56,017 bases of DNA from Spirochaetae bacterium HGW-Spirochaetae-4 (GTDB taxonomy: Bacteria > Spirochaetota > Spirochaetia > Sphaerochaetales > Sphaerochaetaceae), in assembly GCA_002839335.1 (NCBI GenBank), contig PGXU01000018.1, forward strand, positions 2,075 to 58,091. Direction: 5' to 3'. The notes below the pieces were generated by a model. The model had not been told where the DNA came from. It was given only the letters and a program-made list of their open reading frames with translations, and made no database searches. Both the position numbers and the translations under genes were made by a program. This document shows positions 24,760-33,949 of this stretch, one piece after another. Numbering within the stretch: position 1 is the first letter of the stretch; each line of letters opens with the position of its first letter.

Positions 24760-25176
24760 GTGGCGAAAAGTATCGGTAGGCTGATTTCCATCCTCTATCG
24801 GAAAAGCCTCGTGTATATGAACTCGGCGTTGAAGGAATATGGCTTGACCGCGTCCGAGCAACCGTTCCTCACGTCCCTGTACCATTACAATGGCATGACG
24901 CAGGAACAATTGTCGGAACACTTGAACATCGACAAGGCCGCGACTGCCCGGGTGGTGCAATCGTTGGTCGCGAAAGGGTTCGTGGTAAAGAGGAAGGCCG
25001 TGGACGACAAGCGGTTCAACCGTATTTTCCTTACCGAGAAGGGGAAGGAGAGCAAGCGGTATGTCTTGCCGATCCTATCGCAATGGAGCGAGCTTTTGGC
25101 AGCTGGGATGGATGAAGAGACGCGGGATGCATTGTATGGGACACTCGAAACGATGGTTTCGCACGTAGGGCAGTAG
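24760..25176 (+). CDS. MarR family transcriptional regulator (beside a MATE efflux gene)
   Basis: 138 aa from GTG 24760 behind AAAAAGGGGA. Winged HTH in the middle: GMTQEQLSEHLNIDKAATARVVQSLVAKGFVVKRKAVDDKRFNRIFLTEKGK. The MATE transporter follows 4 nt after the stop, the usual regulator-pump pair. It probably represses its own operon through the two GTTGA/TCAAC palindromes and is released by the pump's substrate. Confidence 0.88.
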   Translation: MAKSIGRLISILYRKSLVYMNSALKEYGLTASEQPFLTSLYHYNGMTQEQLSEHLNIDKAATARVVQSLVAKGFVVKRKAVDDKRFNRIFLTEKGKESKRYVLPILSQWSELLAAGMDEETRDALYGTLETMVSHVGQ

Positions 25177-25180
25177 CAGG

Positions 25181-26578
25181 ATGGATACAATGGAGCATAC
25201 TTTAGATGAGGCACAGGGGAACCCGCTTGGATTTGTGAAGGTTTCCCGGTTGTTGGCACAATTTTCCCTACCCGCAATTGTTGGCATGATGATAAACGCG
25301 CTGTACAACGTGGTCGACCGCATGTTCATAGGCAATGCCGCCGACTTGGGTGTCAACGGATTGGCAGGCATCACCATCGGATTCCCAATTATGATCATCC
25401 TCATGTCGATCGGTATTCTGTTCGGGGTAGGGGGAGCCACCACCTTCTCGATCCGATTGGGCGAGGGAAAAGTCGACGAGGCACACAAGGTCTTGGGCAA
25501 CGCTTTTGCTTTGCTGGTGGGCAGCGGTATTCTGTTCATGGTATTGGGTGAAGTGTTTCTCATGCCATTGCTGCGCATGTTCGGTGCGAGCGAGGCTGTC
25601 ATGCCCTACGCATCCAGCTATATGCGTGTGATTTTCCTCGGTGCGATCTTCCAGGTGACCAGTATGGGAATGAATAATTTCCTGCGGGCCGCCGGCCAGC
25701 CGAAACGGGCGATGATCACCATGTTCGTGGGGGCTGGCATCAACATCATCCTCGATGCCCTCTTCATCTTCGGTTTCAAGATGGGGATGGTCGGAGCCGC
25801 CTTGGCAACAATTATTGCCCAGTGCATCTCCATGATCTGGATACTCTCCTATTTCCTCAACAAGAAGAAGAGTCGGCATGTGATCACATTGAGCTCCATG
25901 CGGCTGAAACGGGCAATTGTTGCCAGTATTGTGGCATTGGGGCTGCCGGGATTCCTCATGCAACTGGCTAACAGTGTGTTGAATGTGACGCTGAACAAGA
26001 ATCTTCTGCTCTATGGTGGAGACCTCGCGGTATCGGCCATGGGTATTGTCAACAGTGTCCAGACGATGCTGTTGATGCCTATCATCGGGTTGAACCAGGG
26101 CGTCCAACCGATTGTTGGGTTCAACTACGGTGCGAAGAAATTCGGGCGGGTCAAGACAACCGAGGCCCTTGCCATTACCGTCGCAACCATTATTGTTACC
26201 ATCGGATTCCTCGTGGTGCAGTTGTTTTCCAGGGAATTGGTGTCGATATTTACCAGCGATGCCGAACTTGTTGAATTCGGTAGCTATGCACTGCGGTCCT
26301 GGTTCCTGATCCTTCCTGTCATCGGCTTCCAGGTGATCGCGGCCAACTTTTTCCAAGCCACGGGGCGGCCCCGTTCGGCATTGTTCCTGATATTGTTGCG
26401 GCAAGTGATCCTACTCATACCGGCAATTGTGATTTTTCCCAAGATTTGGGGGATGCCGGGACTCGTGCATGCGGCACCGTTTGCCGACGCCATATCATCG
26501 ACGGTCACCGGCATCTGGTTCTATTTCGGGATCAAGCGTTTGGTGAAGGTCTCCCCGACAGACAAGGAACACGATTGA
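25181..26578 (+). CDS. MATE family multidrug/toxin efflux transporter
   Basis: 465 aa, 12 transmembrane segments in two repeats. LLAQFSLPAIVGMMINALYNVVDRMFIGNAADLGVNGLAGITIGFP is the MATE N-lobe signature and GLNQGVQPIVGFNYGAKKFGRVKTTEALA the C-lobe one. Na+- or H+-coupled drug export is expected. Co-transcribed with marR. The ATG at 25181 has only a weak ribosome site, consistent with translational coupling; ATG 25190 is an alternative. Confidence 0.92.
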   Translation: MDTMEHTLDEAQGNPLGFVKVSRLLAQFSLPAIVGMMINALYNVVDRMFIGNAADLGVNGLAGITIGFPIMIILMSIGILFGVGGATTFSIRLGEGKVDEAHKVLGNAFALLVGSGILFMVLGEVFLMPLLRMFGASEAVMPYASSYMRVIFLGAIFQVTSMGMNNFLRAAGQPKRAMITMFVGAGINIILDALFIFGFKMGMVGAALATIIAQCISMIWILSYFLNKKKSRHVITLSSMRLKRAIVASIVALGLPGFLMQLANSVLNVTLNKNLLLYGGDLAVSAMGIVNSVQTMLLMPIIGLNQGVQPIVGFNYGAKKFGRVKTTEALAITVATIIVTIGFLVVQLFSRELVSIFTSDAELVEFGSYALRSWFLILPVIGFQVIAANFFQATGRPRSALFLILLRQVILLIPAIVIFPKIWGMPGLVHAAPFADAISSTVTGIWFYFGIKRLVKVSPTDKEHD

Positions 26579-26623
26579 GGAACCATATGTATTCCCGGTT
26601 TGAAGGGTTACGTCCCGGAAATA

Positions 26624-27229
26624 TTACAGGAACCAGTATATCGCCGATGCGCCGATCCTTGCCTTATCAAAATTCGGCTCGATATCGTCTGCTGTAGTGC
26701 TGCTGAACGTGTACCCATACGACGGGACGTCGAGCGAAATGCCGAATGACAGGTTCCCCAGCCTCACATCGGCATGGGCGCGGTATCCGACCACCGAATC
26801 GGTAAGCAGTTCACCATAATTGTCGACTTGGCGGTATGACCAATTGGCAGAATCATTCGGGTTGATGAAGTGGCGATAGGTAACTACTTCATCATTATCA
26901 AAATGAACCAAATAATAGGGCCCCATCCCGATACCGATGTCCAGCAAACCGAACAAGGGAAGATTGACCCCTATGGTGCCGATTCCATTAAGATACTCAT
27001 TGGTGTTTGTTAAAACCCCGGTCATCGCCACTTCAATAAAATCCAATCGTAAGCGCAAGTCGGTTCCGAATTGATAGCTTGCCGGGTTGACCATCTCGTT
27101 CATGGGGAAACCATGTTCGATGAGCATGGAACCCCGGGCATAATTACCAACACCAAAAGAGAAAGCACTTGCAGCCAGGGCGACACACACCATACTTGCA
27201 AGCACGACGGCACACACAATCCTTTTCAT
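26624..27229 (-). CDS. Predicted outer-membrane beta-barrel protein
   Basis: 201 aa from ATG at 27229 behind GGAGGTTCTTC. Signal peptide about 1-23 (MKRIVCAVVLASMVCVALAASAFSF), then alternating hydrophobic/aromatic strands (LRLRLDFIEVAMTGVL, GIGTIGVNLPLFGLLDIGIGMGPYYLV, GYRAHADVRLGNLSFGISLDV) and the C-terminal aromatic IGASAIYWFL typical of barrel insertion signals. No named family recognised. It lies alone on the minus strand, downstream end facing the MATE gene. Confidence 0.7.
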   Translation of the reverse strand: MKRIVCAVVLASMVCVALAASAFSFGVGNYARGSMLIEHGFPMNEMVNPASYQFGTDLRLRLDFIEVAMTGVLTNTNEYLNGIGTIGVNLPLFGLLDIGIGMGPYYLVHFDNDEVVTYRHFINPNDSANWSYRQVDNYGELLTDSVVGYRAHADVRLGNLSFGISLDVPSYGYTFSSTTADDIEPNFDKARIGASAIYWFL

Positions 27230-27374
27230 GAAGAACCTCCTGGAATCGGTCAAAGCCGGCACCCAAGCGGTTCCTGATGATAGGATTTCAGATGCTTGAT
27301 AACACGGATGCGCCTCCTGGAGCATAAACGCGATTATACCCCATGTCAAATGAAAAAACCTTGTCGCCAACGTT

Positions 27375-27432
27375 GGTACCTGGCACCAATTTTCAATTTT
27401 GTATACAAATTGGTAAAACGGTACCTGGTACC
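27375..27432. repeat. 58-bp three-palindrome element, copy 5 (encodes the GGDEF protein tail)
   Basis: Left arm GGTACCTGGCACC (27375-27387), core TTTTGTATACAAAT (27397-27410), right arm GGTACCTGGTACC (27420-27432). Read on the minus strand it supplies the last 12 codons (VPGTVLPICIQN) and the stop of the diguanylate cyclase gene. 27230-27374 otherwise holds only the upstream region of the barrel-protein gene. Confidence 0.93.
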
Positions 27433-28967
27433 GTGCAGTTCCTTCCGTTCGCTTTTGCTGTATACATGGCGGTATCGGCTTGGTTCAATGCTGTTTCCCA
27501 AGAAATGCCCATGTGTGGAGAATAGATGCTTACCCCGAAACTGGCGGTGATGCCCACTGGTTGTCCTCCATGGGTAATGCTGGTCTCGGCGATTCCGAGC
27601 CGAAGTTCCTCGGCGAACTGGAAGGCATCGTACAAGGATGTTCCACGGCACAACAGGATAAATTCCTCACCGCCGTACCGTGCGCACAAATCGGAAGGTC
27701 TCGCATGTTCGGCAACCAGTTGGCCAACCTTCTGCAACGCAAGGTCTCCCGCGCTGTGCCCATAGGTGTCGTTGATTTCCTTGAAATTGTCGAGATCGAA
27801 GATGATGAGGGAGAACATGCCGTTACGAACTTGTTCGAGCCGTGTTGCCTCCTCGGTAGCGAGTTCCATGAATTGGCGGTGGTTGAGTAGGCCCGTAAGC
27901 CCATCCGATGCCGCCAACCGTTCCAATTCCTTCACATAGGAGCGCAATTCCGTGATGTCGTGCAAGAGATACAACATTCCCATGTTTTCTTGCCGTTTGT
28001 CGGTTATCGGCGATTTGGAGATGGTGAACGTTCGCTGTTTTCCATCGACCGGCAAGACAACCTCGCCCGCCTGGGATGCGTTGGTGAATGAATCCCACAA
28101 TTGGGGATGCGACTCGGAGAGTGTTTTTCCGTAGACACCAGCATCATTTTGCAGGAACAGCTCCCTTGCCTGGTGGTTGCTGTCGATCAGGCGATGCTTG
28201 TTATCAAGTACGAATACCGCTTCGTGCATCGCGTTGAGCACCATGGTCCGGGCAATCGGTACCAAGTCGAACAACTGCATCTTGGCCATCCCCCAGTACA
28301 GCAGCAAGCCGGAGAGTGTGAACGATATCGGCACGATGTCGAGATTGTAGGGAACCACCTGTTTCAACAACAGCAGATGGGTGAATATGGGAAGAACGGT
28401 GGCTAGCATGAGCAGGAGATATTGTGTCCTGAAACTTCCTTTTGCCCGGACCAAGTTGTATACCATGCGGATTGATCCGCTCAAGTACAATATGATGATG
28501 GTGGCATTGATGATCCAGAAACCTGTTGCCCTGTCGAATTTTATGGCAGTGATCGGAAGATTCTCCTGCAAAGTGAGGCTGTGGTAGACTAATCGATGCC
28601 ATCCGTTCGTCCATACGAAAAGGCAAATCAGTACCGGTATTATATAGAGGATCTGCAGTTGCTTCACAATTTCCTGTTCACTCTTCAGGTCTTGCGGCTT
28701 ATAGGACCATGCTATCAAAATCCAGAAGACAGGAATGAACGACAATCCCAAATATTCGAGATTCAAGAAGAATATCGCTCCTTTTAGTCCCGGGGATATG
28801 ATTTCAAAGAGATAACTTGTCGCATAGACGGCATTTGCAAAGAACATGCCTGATAGGAAACGCAACGGTTGGGAGCTTGCCCGCTTCCTGTACACCAACA
28901 TGGAAAGGACGGTTGAGATGATAGCCGAAGCAAAGATGGCAATTTCAAATGCTGTAATGAATCCCAT
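27393..28967 (-). CDS. Membrane-bound diguanylate cyclase (7TM-PAS-GGDEF)
   Basis: 524 aa from the ATG at 28967 (GGAAG just upstream). N-terminal seven-helix region (about 1-225) of the type found in membrane histidine kinases and GGDEF proteins, a PAS domain (about 230-345), then GGDEF (about 350-512) with SDGLTGLLNHR and the active motif GGEEF. The inhibitory I-site RxxD is present as RPSD exactly five residues before GGEEF, so product feedback is likely. It makes c-di-GMP from two GTP. The C terminus VPGTVLPICIQN is encoded by repeat copy 5. Confidence 0.88.
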   Translation of the reverse strand: MGFITAFEIAIFASAIISTVLSMLVYRKRASSQPLRFLSGMFFANAVYATSYLFEIISPGLKGAIFFLNLEYLGLSFIPVFWILIAWSYKPQDLKSEQEIVKQLQILYIIPVLICLFVWTNGWHRLVYHSLTLQENLPITAIKFDRATGFWIINATIIILYLSGSIRMVYNLVRAKGSFRTQYLLLMLATVLPIFTHLLLLKQVVPYNLDIVPISFTLSGLLLYWGMAKMQLFDLVPIARTMVLNAMHEAVFVLDNKHRLIDSNHQARELFLQNDAGVYGKTLSESHPQLWDSFTNASQAGEVVLPVDGKQRTFTISKSPITDKRQENMGMLYLLHDITELRSYVKELERLAASDGLTGLLNHRQFMELATEEATRLEQVRNGMFSLIIFDLDNFKEINDTYGHSAGDLALQKVGQLVAEHARPSDLCARYGGEEFILLCRGTSLYDAFQFAEELRLGIAETSITHGGQPVGITASFGVSIYSPHMGISWETALNQADTAMYTAKANGRNCTVPGTVLPICIQN

Positions 28968-29067
28968 ATTCTTCCATTGTGGTGCCACAAGGGCCGAATC
29001 GGTATCGCCTCTCTGTGCCCCTCAAATTTTTTCCAAAATACCACGAATGTCCAACGCAAGCAAGAGC

Positions 29068-29125
29068 GGTACCTGGTACCATTTTTCAATTTTGCATACA
29101 AAACGAAAAACAGGTACCTGGTACG
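29068..29125. repeat. 58-bp three-palindrome element, copy 6
   Basis: Left arm GGTACCTGGTACC (29068-29080), core TTTTGCATACAAAA (29090-29103), right arm GGTACCTGGTACG (29113-29125). The stop codon of the minus-strand SLC13 gene (29126-29128) directly abuts it. Confidence 0.93.
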
Positions 29126-30505
29126 TTAGAGCAAACCGATCACCTTCCACCATCCGACTTCCACGAACGTGGTCATGAGGTATACCACCGCGGTGAGGGG
29201 GATACCGAGCCGTATCGTTTCCTTCTGTGAGTAGAGGCCATTTCCTTCGCCTTGTCCGACCAGTGTGTTCATGTGGTGGAAGGGGAGGATGTAGTGGCTT
29301 CCGATGACCGAGTAGGCCCAGAGGGATGTAACCAGCGGACTTATCCCCAACGGCTCGGTGAACACCAGGAGCGCTGGAATGGCCACGCCCATCACCGCCA
29401 GGACACTTCCGAGGAGCATGTGTACCAGTATGGTGAAGCTGGTGACCAATGCGGCAAGCACGAATATGTTGGTCGGAACATAGGAGGGTAAAACAGCTTG
29501 GGCAATCCATGCGTTCATGCCGGTTTGGGCTCCCACTTTTCCTATCGCCACCGCCGCGGTGATGAACAGCAGCACGTGGATCGGAACATCCTTCCAGGAT
29601 TTGCCATCGACAACACCGCCGATTACAGGCAGGCTCATCAGCATGGCGAGAAGGAACGTGACCCATCCGATATCGATCTTGTGGATCGAGTCGGTAGTCC
29701 AGAGTGCTATCGCAATCACCAGCCATACGATGATCCGCTTTTCCTTGCTTCCCAAGGTGCCCAGTTCCTGCAGCTTCCTGCCGATCGCCGCCTTGTCGAC
29801 AACCAAGGGTTTGCTTGGTTTGAAGAGCAGCAGGATAAGCAGGCAGGTCATCACACTCGCGAAAGCGGCGGGAAGGCCCATCACCTGTAGCCATCCCATC
29901 CATCCCAACTCGACTCCCGCGTACTCGATAGCGAGGGGGTTGGTGACGCTTGCTCCGGTAAGGAAGATCATGGAGACGGGAACCGATGCCGCAAAGACCG
30001 TGAAGCCGATCTTCACCGCATCGACCCGTGGCACTTTGGCCGTGTCTATGAGTACCAGCATGACCGACATGATGAGGAATGCGCGTGGCCAGGCATGCGG
30101 AATGATCAGGCTGAGGCCGAAAGTGAGGAGGAATATCGAGACGATCAGGCTTTTGAAGGTGGTGACGAAACGGAGCATGAAGAGATAGGCGATGCGTTCC
30201 CCCAGCCCCGAGGATTTTACTGCTCCGGCGATCAGATAGGCTCCGATGATGAGGTAGATGCTGGAATTCAGCCAGGTGGAGAAGACTGTCTTGGGTTCGG
30301 CAACCTTCAGGATCACGAGCAGCACCAGATAGAGTCCCGAGGTGTAGCCGGTTTGGGCTATCTGGAAGGCCCAGAAGGTGACGGTCATGAGCGAGAGTGC
30401 CAGTCCTACACGTCCATTGTTGCCCAATCCTTCGAGAGGCAGCAACATGCAAAGTGCGGCTACCAAGATTCCAGCGACCAACCCCCACGTTTTCATCCGA
30501 GTCAT
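29126..30505 (-). CDS. SLC13/DASS family anion:Na+ symporter
   Basis: 459 aa from ATG at 30505 (GGGAG 6 nt upstream; GTG 30517 is an alternative). About 11-12 hydrophobic segments; LNSSIYLIIGAYLIAGAVKSSGLGERIAYLF, FLTGASVTNPLAIEYAG and HVLLFITAAVAIGKVGAQTGMNAWIA are typical of the ArsB/NhaD-SLC13 superfamily. Di- or tricarboxylates or sulfate are the usual substrates. The gene is bracketed by repeat copies 6 and 7 and has no partner genes. Confidence 0.8.
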   Translation of the reverse strand: MTRMKTWGLVAGILVAALCMLLPLEGLGNNGRVGLALSLMTVTFWAFQIAQTGYTSGLYLVLLVILKVAEPKTVFSTWLNSSIYLIIGAYLIAGAVKSSGLGERIAYLFMLRFVTTFKSLIVSIFLLTFGLSLIIPHAWPRAFLIMSVMLVLIDTAKVPRVDAVKIGFTVFAASVPVSMIFLTGASVTNPLAIEYAGVELGWMGWLQVMGLPAAFASVMTCLLILLLFKPSKPLVVDKAAIGRKLQELGTLGSKEKRIIVWLVIAIALWTTDSIHKIDIGWVTFLLAMLMSLPVIGGVVDGKSWKDVPIHVLLFITAAVAIGKVGAQTGMNAWIAQAVLPSYVPTNIFVLAALVTSFTILVHMLLGSVLAVMGVAIPALLVFTEPLGISPLVTSLWAYSVIGSHYILPFHHMNTLVGQGEGNGLYSQKETIRLGIPLTAVVYLMTTFVEVGWWKVIGLL

Positions 30506-30558
30506 GGCATCTCCCACATTCCTTTTTCATACCATAGCGGAATCGCGAGGGGTTGTCA

Positions 30559-30616
30559 TGTACCAGGTACCGATTTTCGATTTTGTATACAAAGTTCGAA
30601 ACCGGTACCTGGTTCG
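30559..30616. repeat. 58-bp three-palindrome element, copy 7
   Basis: Left arm TGTACCAGGTACC (30559-30571), core TTTTGTATACAAAG (30581-30594), right arm GGTACCTGGTTCG (30604-30616). The stop codon of the minus-strand barrel-protein gene (30617-30619) directly abuts it. The spacers GATTTTCGA and TTCGAAACC make this copy symmetric beyond the arms. Confidence 0.93.
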
Positions 30617-31231
30617 TCATAGATACGCTTTGAAGGAAACCGTGTTGAACGATCCGCTGAGAGAGTCGGCGGGTATGCCCATAACTTCTCCATGGGGTAC
30701 GTAGCGGTAACCGTGCAGGAATGCGATCGACAATCCCCGGAATATGTTGACCTCGAGGCCGGTTGCTGCTTCGCTGAAGAAATAGTTGTTCAATTCCTCG
30801 ACTCTGTATTCCTCGCCGTCGGCGGACTCTTGGAAGTACCCGACCGCCATATTACCGATTCCGAACTGGATGAACGGGTTGAACGCAGCGTCGCGGAAAA
30901 GCCGTGTCGTCACGGTTGCGCCTGCCATGAAAGCAAAAGCCGATTCGGTATCGGCGATTTCCAATCCGAGGTTTGATTCGGGGAAATCGGAGAGGGCTTG
31001 GGCCCTGACGTACCCTTCCATCGAAGTTCTCGATGAAACCTTGGATCCGAACATAATCCCAACAAATGGGGCGTCCTCGCCTTCGATTTCAGACGAGCCG
31101 TGTTCGAATCCAATGTATGAACTGTACGGGTAGGGTTCGCAACCGCTACTGTTCGGTGATGCGAAGACGAAAGCCATGCTGCTGATGGCAATGATTACCA
31201 ATGCCACGATTTTCTGTGTTGTTTTCTTCAT
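30617..31231 (-). CDS. Predicted outer-membrane beta-barrel protein
   Basis: 204 aa. Signal peptide 1-25 (MKKTTQKIVALVIIAISSMAFVFA|SPNSS). The rest is rich in short amphipathic strands (FVGIMFGSKV, SAFAFMAGATVTTRLF, NPFIQFGIGNMAVGYF, AATGLEVNIFRGLSIAFLHGYRYV) and ends NTVSFKAYL, as in OmpA/OmpX-like barrels. No specific family recognised. The ATG at 31231 has only a weak purine stretch upstream. Confidence 0.68.
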   Translation of the reverse strand: MKKTTQKIVALVIIAISSMAFVFASPNSSGCEPYPYSSYIGFEHGSSEIEGEDAPFVGIMFGSKVSSRTSMEGYVRAQALSDFPESNLGLEIADTESAFAFMAGATVTTRLFRDAAFNPFIQFGIGNMAVGYFQESADGEEYRVEELNNYFFSEAATGLEVNIFRGLSIAFLHGYRYVPHGEVMGIPADSLSGSFNTVSFKAYL

Positions 31232-31526
31232 GTTGAGTCCTCTATATTATGAAATTCTGACGCTCAGGCGCCTATGGGGATATATGCAAGAATCGTGCCA
31301 AATTTTGCTGGAAGTTAAATATTCGCTCTTTTTGTATCTATTGTACTAGTGGATGGTGGAATCGGTTCCCGTTTGAATCGTGTTATAGGTGGTATTCACC
31401 ATCGAAGAAAAGTTTCCATGGTTGAAAATACCATGATTCTGGTATGCCAGGTACAACGTACCACCCATTCGCTGTGCAACCATCTAGGACCCTGAACCGG
31501 AAACATCAGAAGTATTTTTATTTTAA
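31232..31526. other. Non-coding stretch between the barrel-protein gene and the nrdDG promoter
   Basis: No gene seen. Contains the divergent upstream region of the minus-strand barrel gene and, at about 31440-31465, TGCCAGGTAC-AA-CGTACC, which could be a badly decayed arm of the 58-bp element. Confidence 0.5.
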
Positions 31527-31555
31527 TTGACAATAGTTGACCAACGGATTACTAT
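31527..31555 (+). promoter_or_regulatory. Promoter of the riboswitch-nrdDG transcript
   Basis: TTGACA (31527-31532), 17-nt spacer, TACTAT (31550-31555). This predicts a leader of about 270 nt carrying the cobalamin riboswitch. Confidence 0.7.
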
Positions 31556-31597
31556 CACTAGCGTACCGTATGGTACAACTACACCATATATTGTGTA

Positions 31598-31733
31598 TGC
31601 AGGACAGGGAAGTTGGGTGTATATGCCCACGCGGTCCCGCCGCTGTGAAGGTGAGGAGCTGCCGAGATACCACTGGAAGAATCCGGGAAGGTGGCAGTAT
31701 TCCGAGGAACCTGAGCCAGAAGACCTCCCTGCA
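31598..31733 (+). ncRNA. Cobalamin (B12) riboswitch in the nrdD leader
   Basis: Closing stem TGCAGG (31598-31603) / CCTGCA (31728-31733). Conserved blocks in order: AGGGAAG, GCGGTCCCGCCGCTGTGA (the hallmark B12-box region), CACTGGAAGAATCCGGGAAGG-type stem and GAGCCAGAAGACCTCCCTGC at the 3' side. Downstream, CCTCC (31795-31799) can pair with the ribosome site AGGAGG (31824-31829), suggesting translational control. B12 would switch off the B12-independent class III reductase. Confidence 0.88.
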
Positions 31734-31834
31734 TAGACACGCCGCCACGGAGCATGGCAAAGGCGTGGAATAGACAGGACTATCCCCCTGTCCACCTCCC
31801 GCGTCCATAGTATCCAAGGCGGCAGGAGGAAGCA

Positions 31835-33949
31835 ATGCTCACCCATATCCTGAAACGCGACGGACAAATGGTTTTCTGCGATGGACAGAAGATCGCCAAC
31901 GCCATCGCCAAGGCCGCCAAAGCGGCGGGCGAAGCCATCGACACCGAAACAACGACCCGTCAGGTGCTCAATGAGGCTGCGGCGCTCGGAACCGAACAAC
32001 TGGATGTCGAAACCATCCAAGACCTCGTGGAAAAGCAACTCATGCATGATGGCGCCGTAGCGACCGCGAAAGCATATATCCTGTATCGCGAGGAGAGGCG
32101 GAAGGTGAGGGAAGGACGAATTCTGATAGACGCTACACAACAGCTGTTCCATGACTATCTGGACGACAAGGATTGGTTGATCAAGGAAAATGCCAATACC
32201 CGCAAGTCTGTCAACGGCATGAACAACTACATCCGCGAATCGTTCACCAAGCGGTATTGGTTACATGAAGTGTACCCCCAGAACATCAGGGAAGCCCATC
32301 TCTCCGGTGCCTTCCACATCCACGACCTCGGGTTTTTCGGCACCTATTGTTGCGGATGGGATTTGCACCAGTTGTTGACCATGGGATTCGGTGGCATCTC
32401 CGGGAAAGTCTCCTCACAACCGGCCAAGCACTTGCGATCCTTGCTCGGGCAATTGGTGAACGCCACATTCACCACCCAGGGGGAAAGTGCCGGAGCACAA
32501 GCCTGGTCTTCAATCGACACCTATTGTGCTCCCTTCATCAGGCGAGACAAGCTTTCCCAAGTCGAAGTCAAGCAAGCGGTCCAGGAATTCATCTTCAACC
32601 TCAACGTTCCCACACGGGTAGGTTTCCAATGCCCGTTCAGCAATCTCACCTTCGACTTGACTGTCCCGAAACGGATGCGCGATCAGAGTGTGGTTATCGG
32701 TGGAGAAGCCCAGGAAGAAACATACAAGGAATTCCAACACGAAATGGACATGTTCAACCTCGCCTTTTGCGAGGTGATGATGGAAGGTGATGCGAGCGGC
32801 CGGGTCTTCACATTTCCCATTCCCACGATCAATGTCACCAAGGATTTCCTCTGGGAGGGGCCGGTCGCAGATGCGATCATGGAGATGACCTGCAAGTACG
32901 GCATTCCCTATTTCTCCAATTACATATCGAGCGACTTGTCGCCGGAGGATGCGCTTTCCATGTGTTGCCGACTGCGCCTCGATACCACCGAGCTCCGCAA
33001 GCGCGGGGGCGGATTGTTCGGATCCAACCCACTGACCGGATCGATCGGGGTGGTCACATTGAACTTGCCCCGACTCGCCTTCCAGTCCGAAAGTGTAGCG
33101 GATTTTCATATGCGGCTGTTGGAATTGGCTGATCTTGCTTCCGAGAGTCTCGAGTTGAAACGCAAGGTCGTCGAGAAGGAGACCGATCGGGGCATGTACC
33201 CTTTCAGTGCCCGCTGGTTAGCCGGTATCAAGCAACGCGAAGGCTCGTATTGGGCGAACCATTTCAGTACCATCGGGTTGGTCGGTATGCAGGAGGCGTG
33301 TCTGAATCTATTGGGTGATGCCGGAGCCCTGACAACTATGCAAGGACAGCAATTCGCTCTGGATACGATGGAGATGCTACGGGATCGGATCACTACCTAC
33401 CAAAGCATGACCGGCCATTACTACAACCTTGAGGCTACTCCCGCCGAGGGAACCAGCTATCGGTTGGCCAAGCTCGACAAGGAAACCTTCGGCGATATCG
33501 TCACCGCCGGTACCGATGTTCCCTACTATACCAACTCCAGCCAACTTCCGGTCGGATACACCGACGATTTGTTCGAGACGTTGGATTTGCAGGATGCGTT
33601 GCAGTGCCAATATACCGGAGGTACAGTCCTGCACCTTTACCTGGGTGAACGTATTCCCGATATCTCTGTGGCCAAGACCTTGCTACGAACAATCTTTTCC
33701 AAATACAAGCTTCCTTATGTATCATTGACTCCGACCTTCTCCACCTGCGAAGACCATGGGTACCTGGTCGGCGAACAGCTCGTGTGTCCCACATGTGGCA
33801 AGGAAACCGAGGTCTGGACTCGTGTCGTCGGCTACCTCAGGCCGGTTCGCGACTTCCACCCGGGGAAGAAGGAAGAGTATCGTGAACGCAAGCTCTACTC
33901 GGTCCCTCTCGGAACCACAGCCGATGGGAATCTGGCGCTATGCGAATAG
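31835..33949 (+). CDS. nrdD: Anaerobic (class III) ribonucleoside-triphosphate reductase
   Basis: 704 aa. N-terminal ATP-cone (about 1-95: ILKRDGQMVFCDGQKIANAIAKAAKAAG), catalytic barrel, and C-terminal zinc/glycyl-radical region: STCEDHGYLVGEQLVCPTCG and then RVVGY, with radical Gly G666. It reduces NTPs to dNTPs under anaerobic conditions after activation by NrdG. The start has AGGAGG 5 nt upstream. It overlaps nrdG by 10 nt. Expression is predicted to fall when B12 is present, which implies a B12-dependent class II reductase elsewhere in the genome. Confidence 0.95.
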   Translation: MLTHILKRDGQMVFCDGQKIANAIAKAAKAAGEAIDTETTTRQVLNEAAALGTEQLDVETIQDLVEKQLMHDGAVATAKAYILYREERRKVREGRILIDATQQLFHDYLDDKDWLIKENANTRKSVNGMNNYIRESFTKRYWLHEVYPQNIREAHLSGAFHIHDLGFFGTYCCGWDLHQLLTMGFGGISGKVSSQPAKHLRSLLGQLVNATFTTQGESAGAQAWSSIDTYCAPFIRRDKLSQVEVKQAVQEFIFNLNVPTRVGFQCPFSNLTFDLTVPKRMRDQSVVIGGEAQEETYKEFQHEMDMFNLAFCEVMMEGDASGRVFTFPIPTINVTKDFLWEGPVADAIMEMTCKYGIPYFSNYISSDLSPEDALSMCCRLRLDTTELRKRGGGLFGSNPLTGSIGVVTLNLPRLAFQSESVADFHMRLLELADLASESLELKRKVVEKETDRGMYPFSARWLAGIKQREGSYWANHFSTIGLVGMQEACLNLLGDAGALTTMQGQQFALDTMEMLRDRITTYQSMTGHYYNLEATPAEGTSYRLAKLDKETFGDIVTAGTDVPYYTNSSQLPVGYTDDLFETLDLQDALQCQYTGGTVLHLYLGERIPDISVAKTLLRTIFSKYKLPYVSLTPTFSTCEDHGYLVGEQLVCPTCGKETEVWTRVVGYLRPVRDFHPGKKEEYRERKLYSVPLGTTADGNLALCE

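Noticed and set aside
29022-30620. 532-codon minus-strand frame overlapping the SLC13 gene and both flanking repeats
   Set aside because: Out-of-frame shadow of the SLC13 gene; it stays open only because the repeats lack stops in this frame.
31440-31465. A further 58-bp element copy upstream of the riboswitch
   Set aside because: Only an arm-like TGCCAGGTAC...CGTACC is visible; no core at the right distance.
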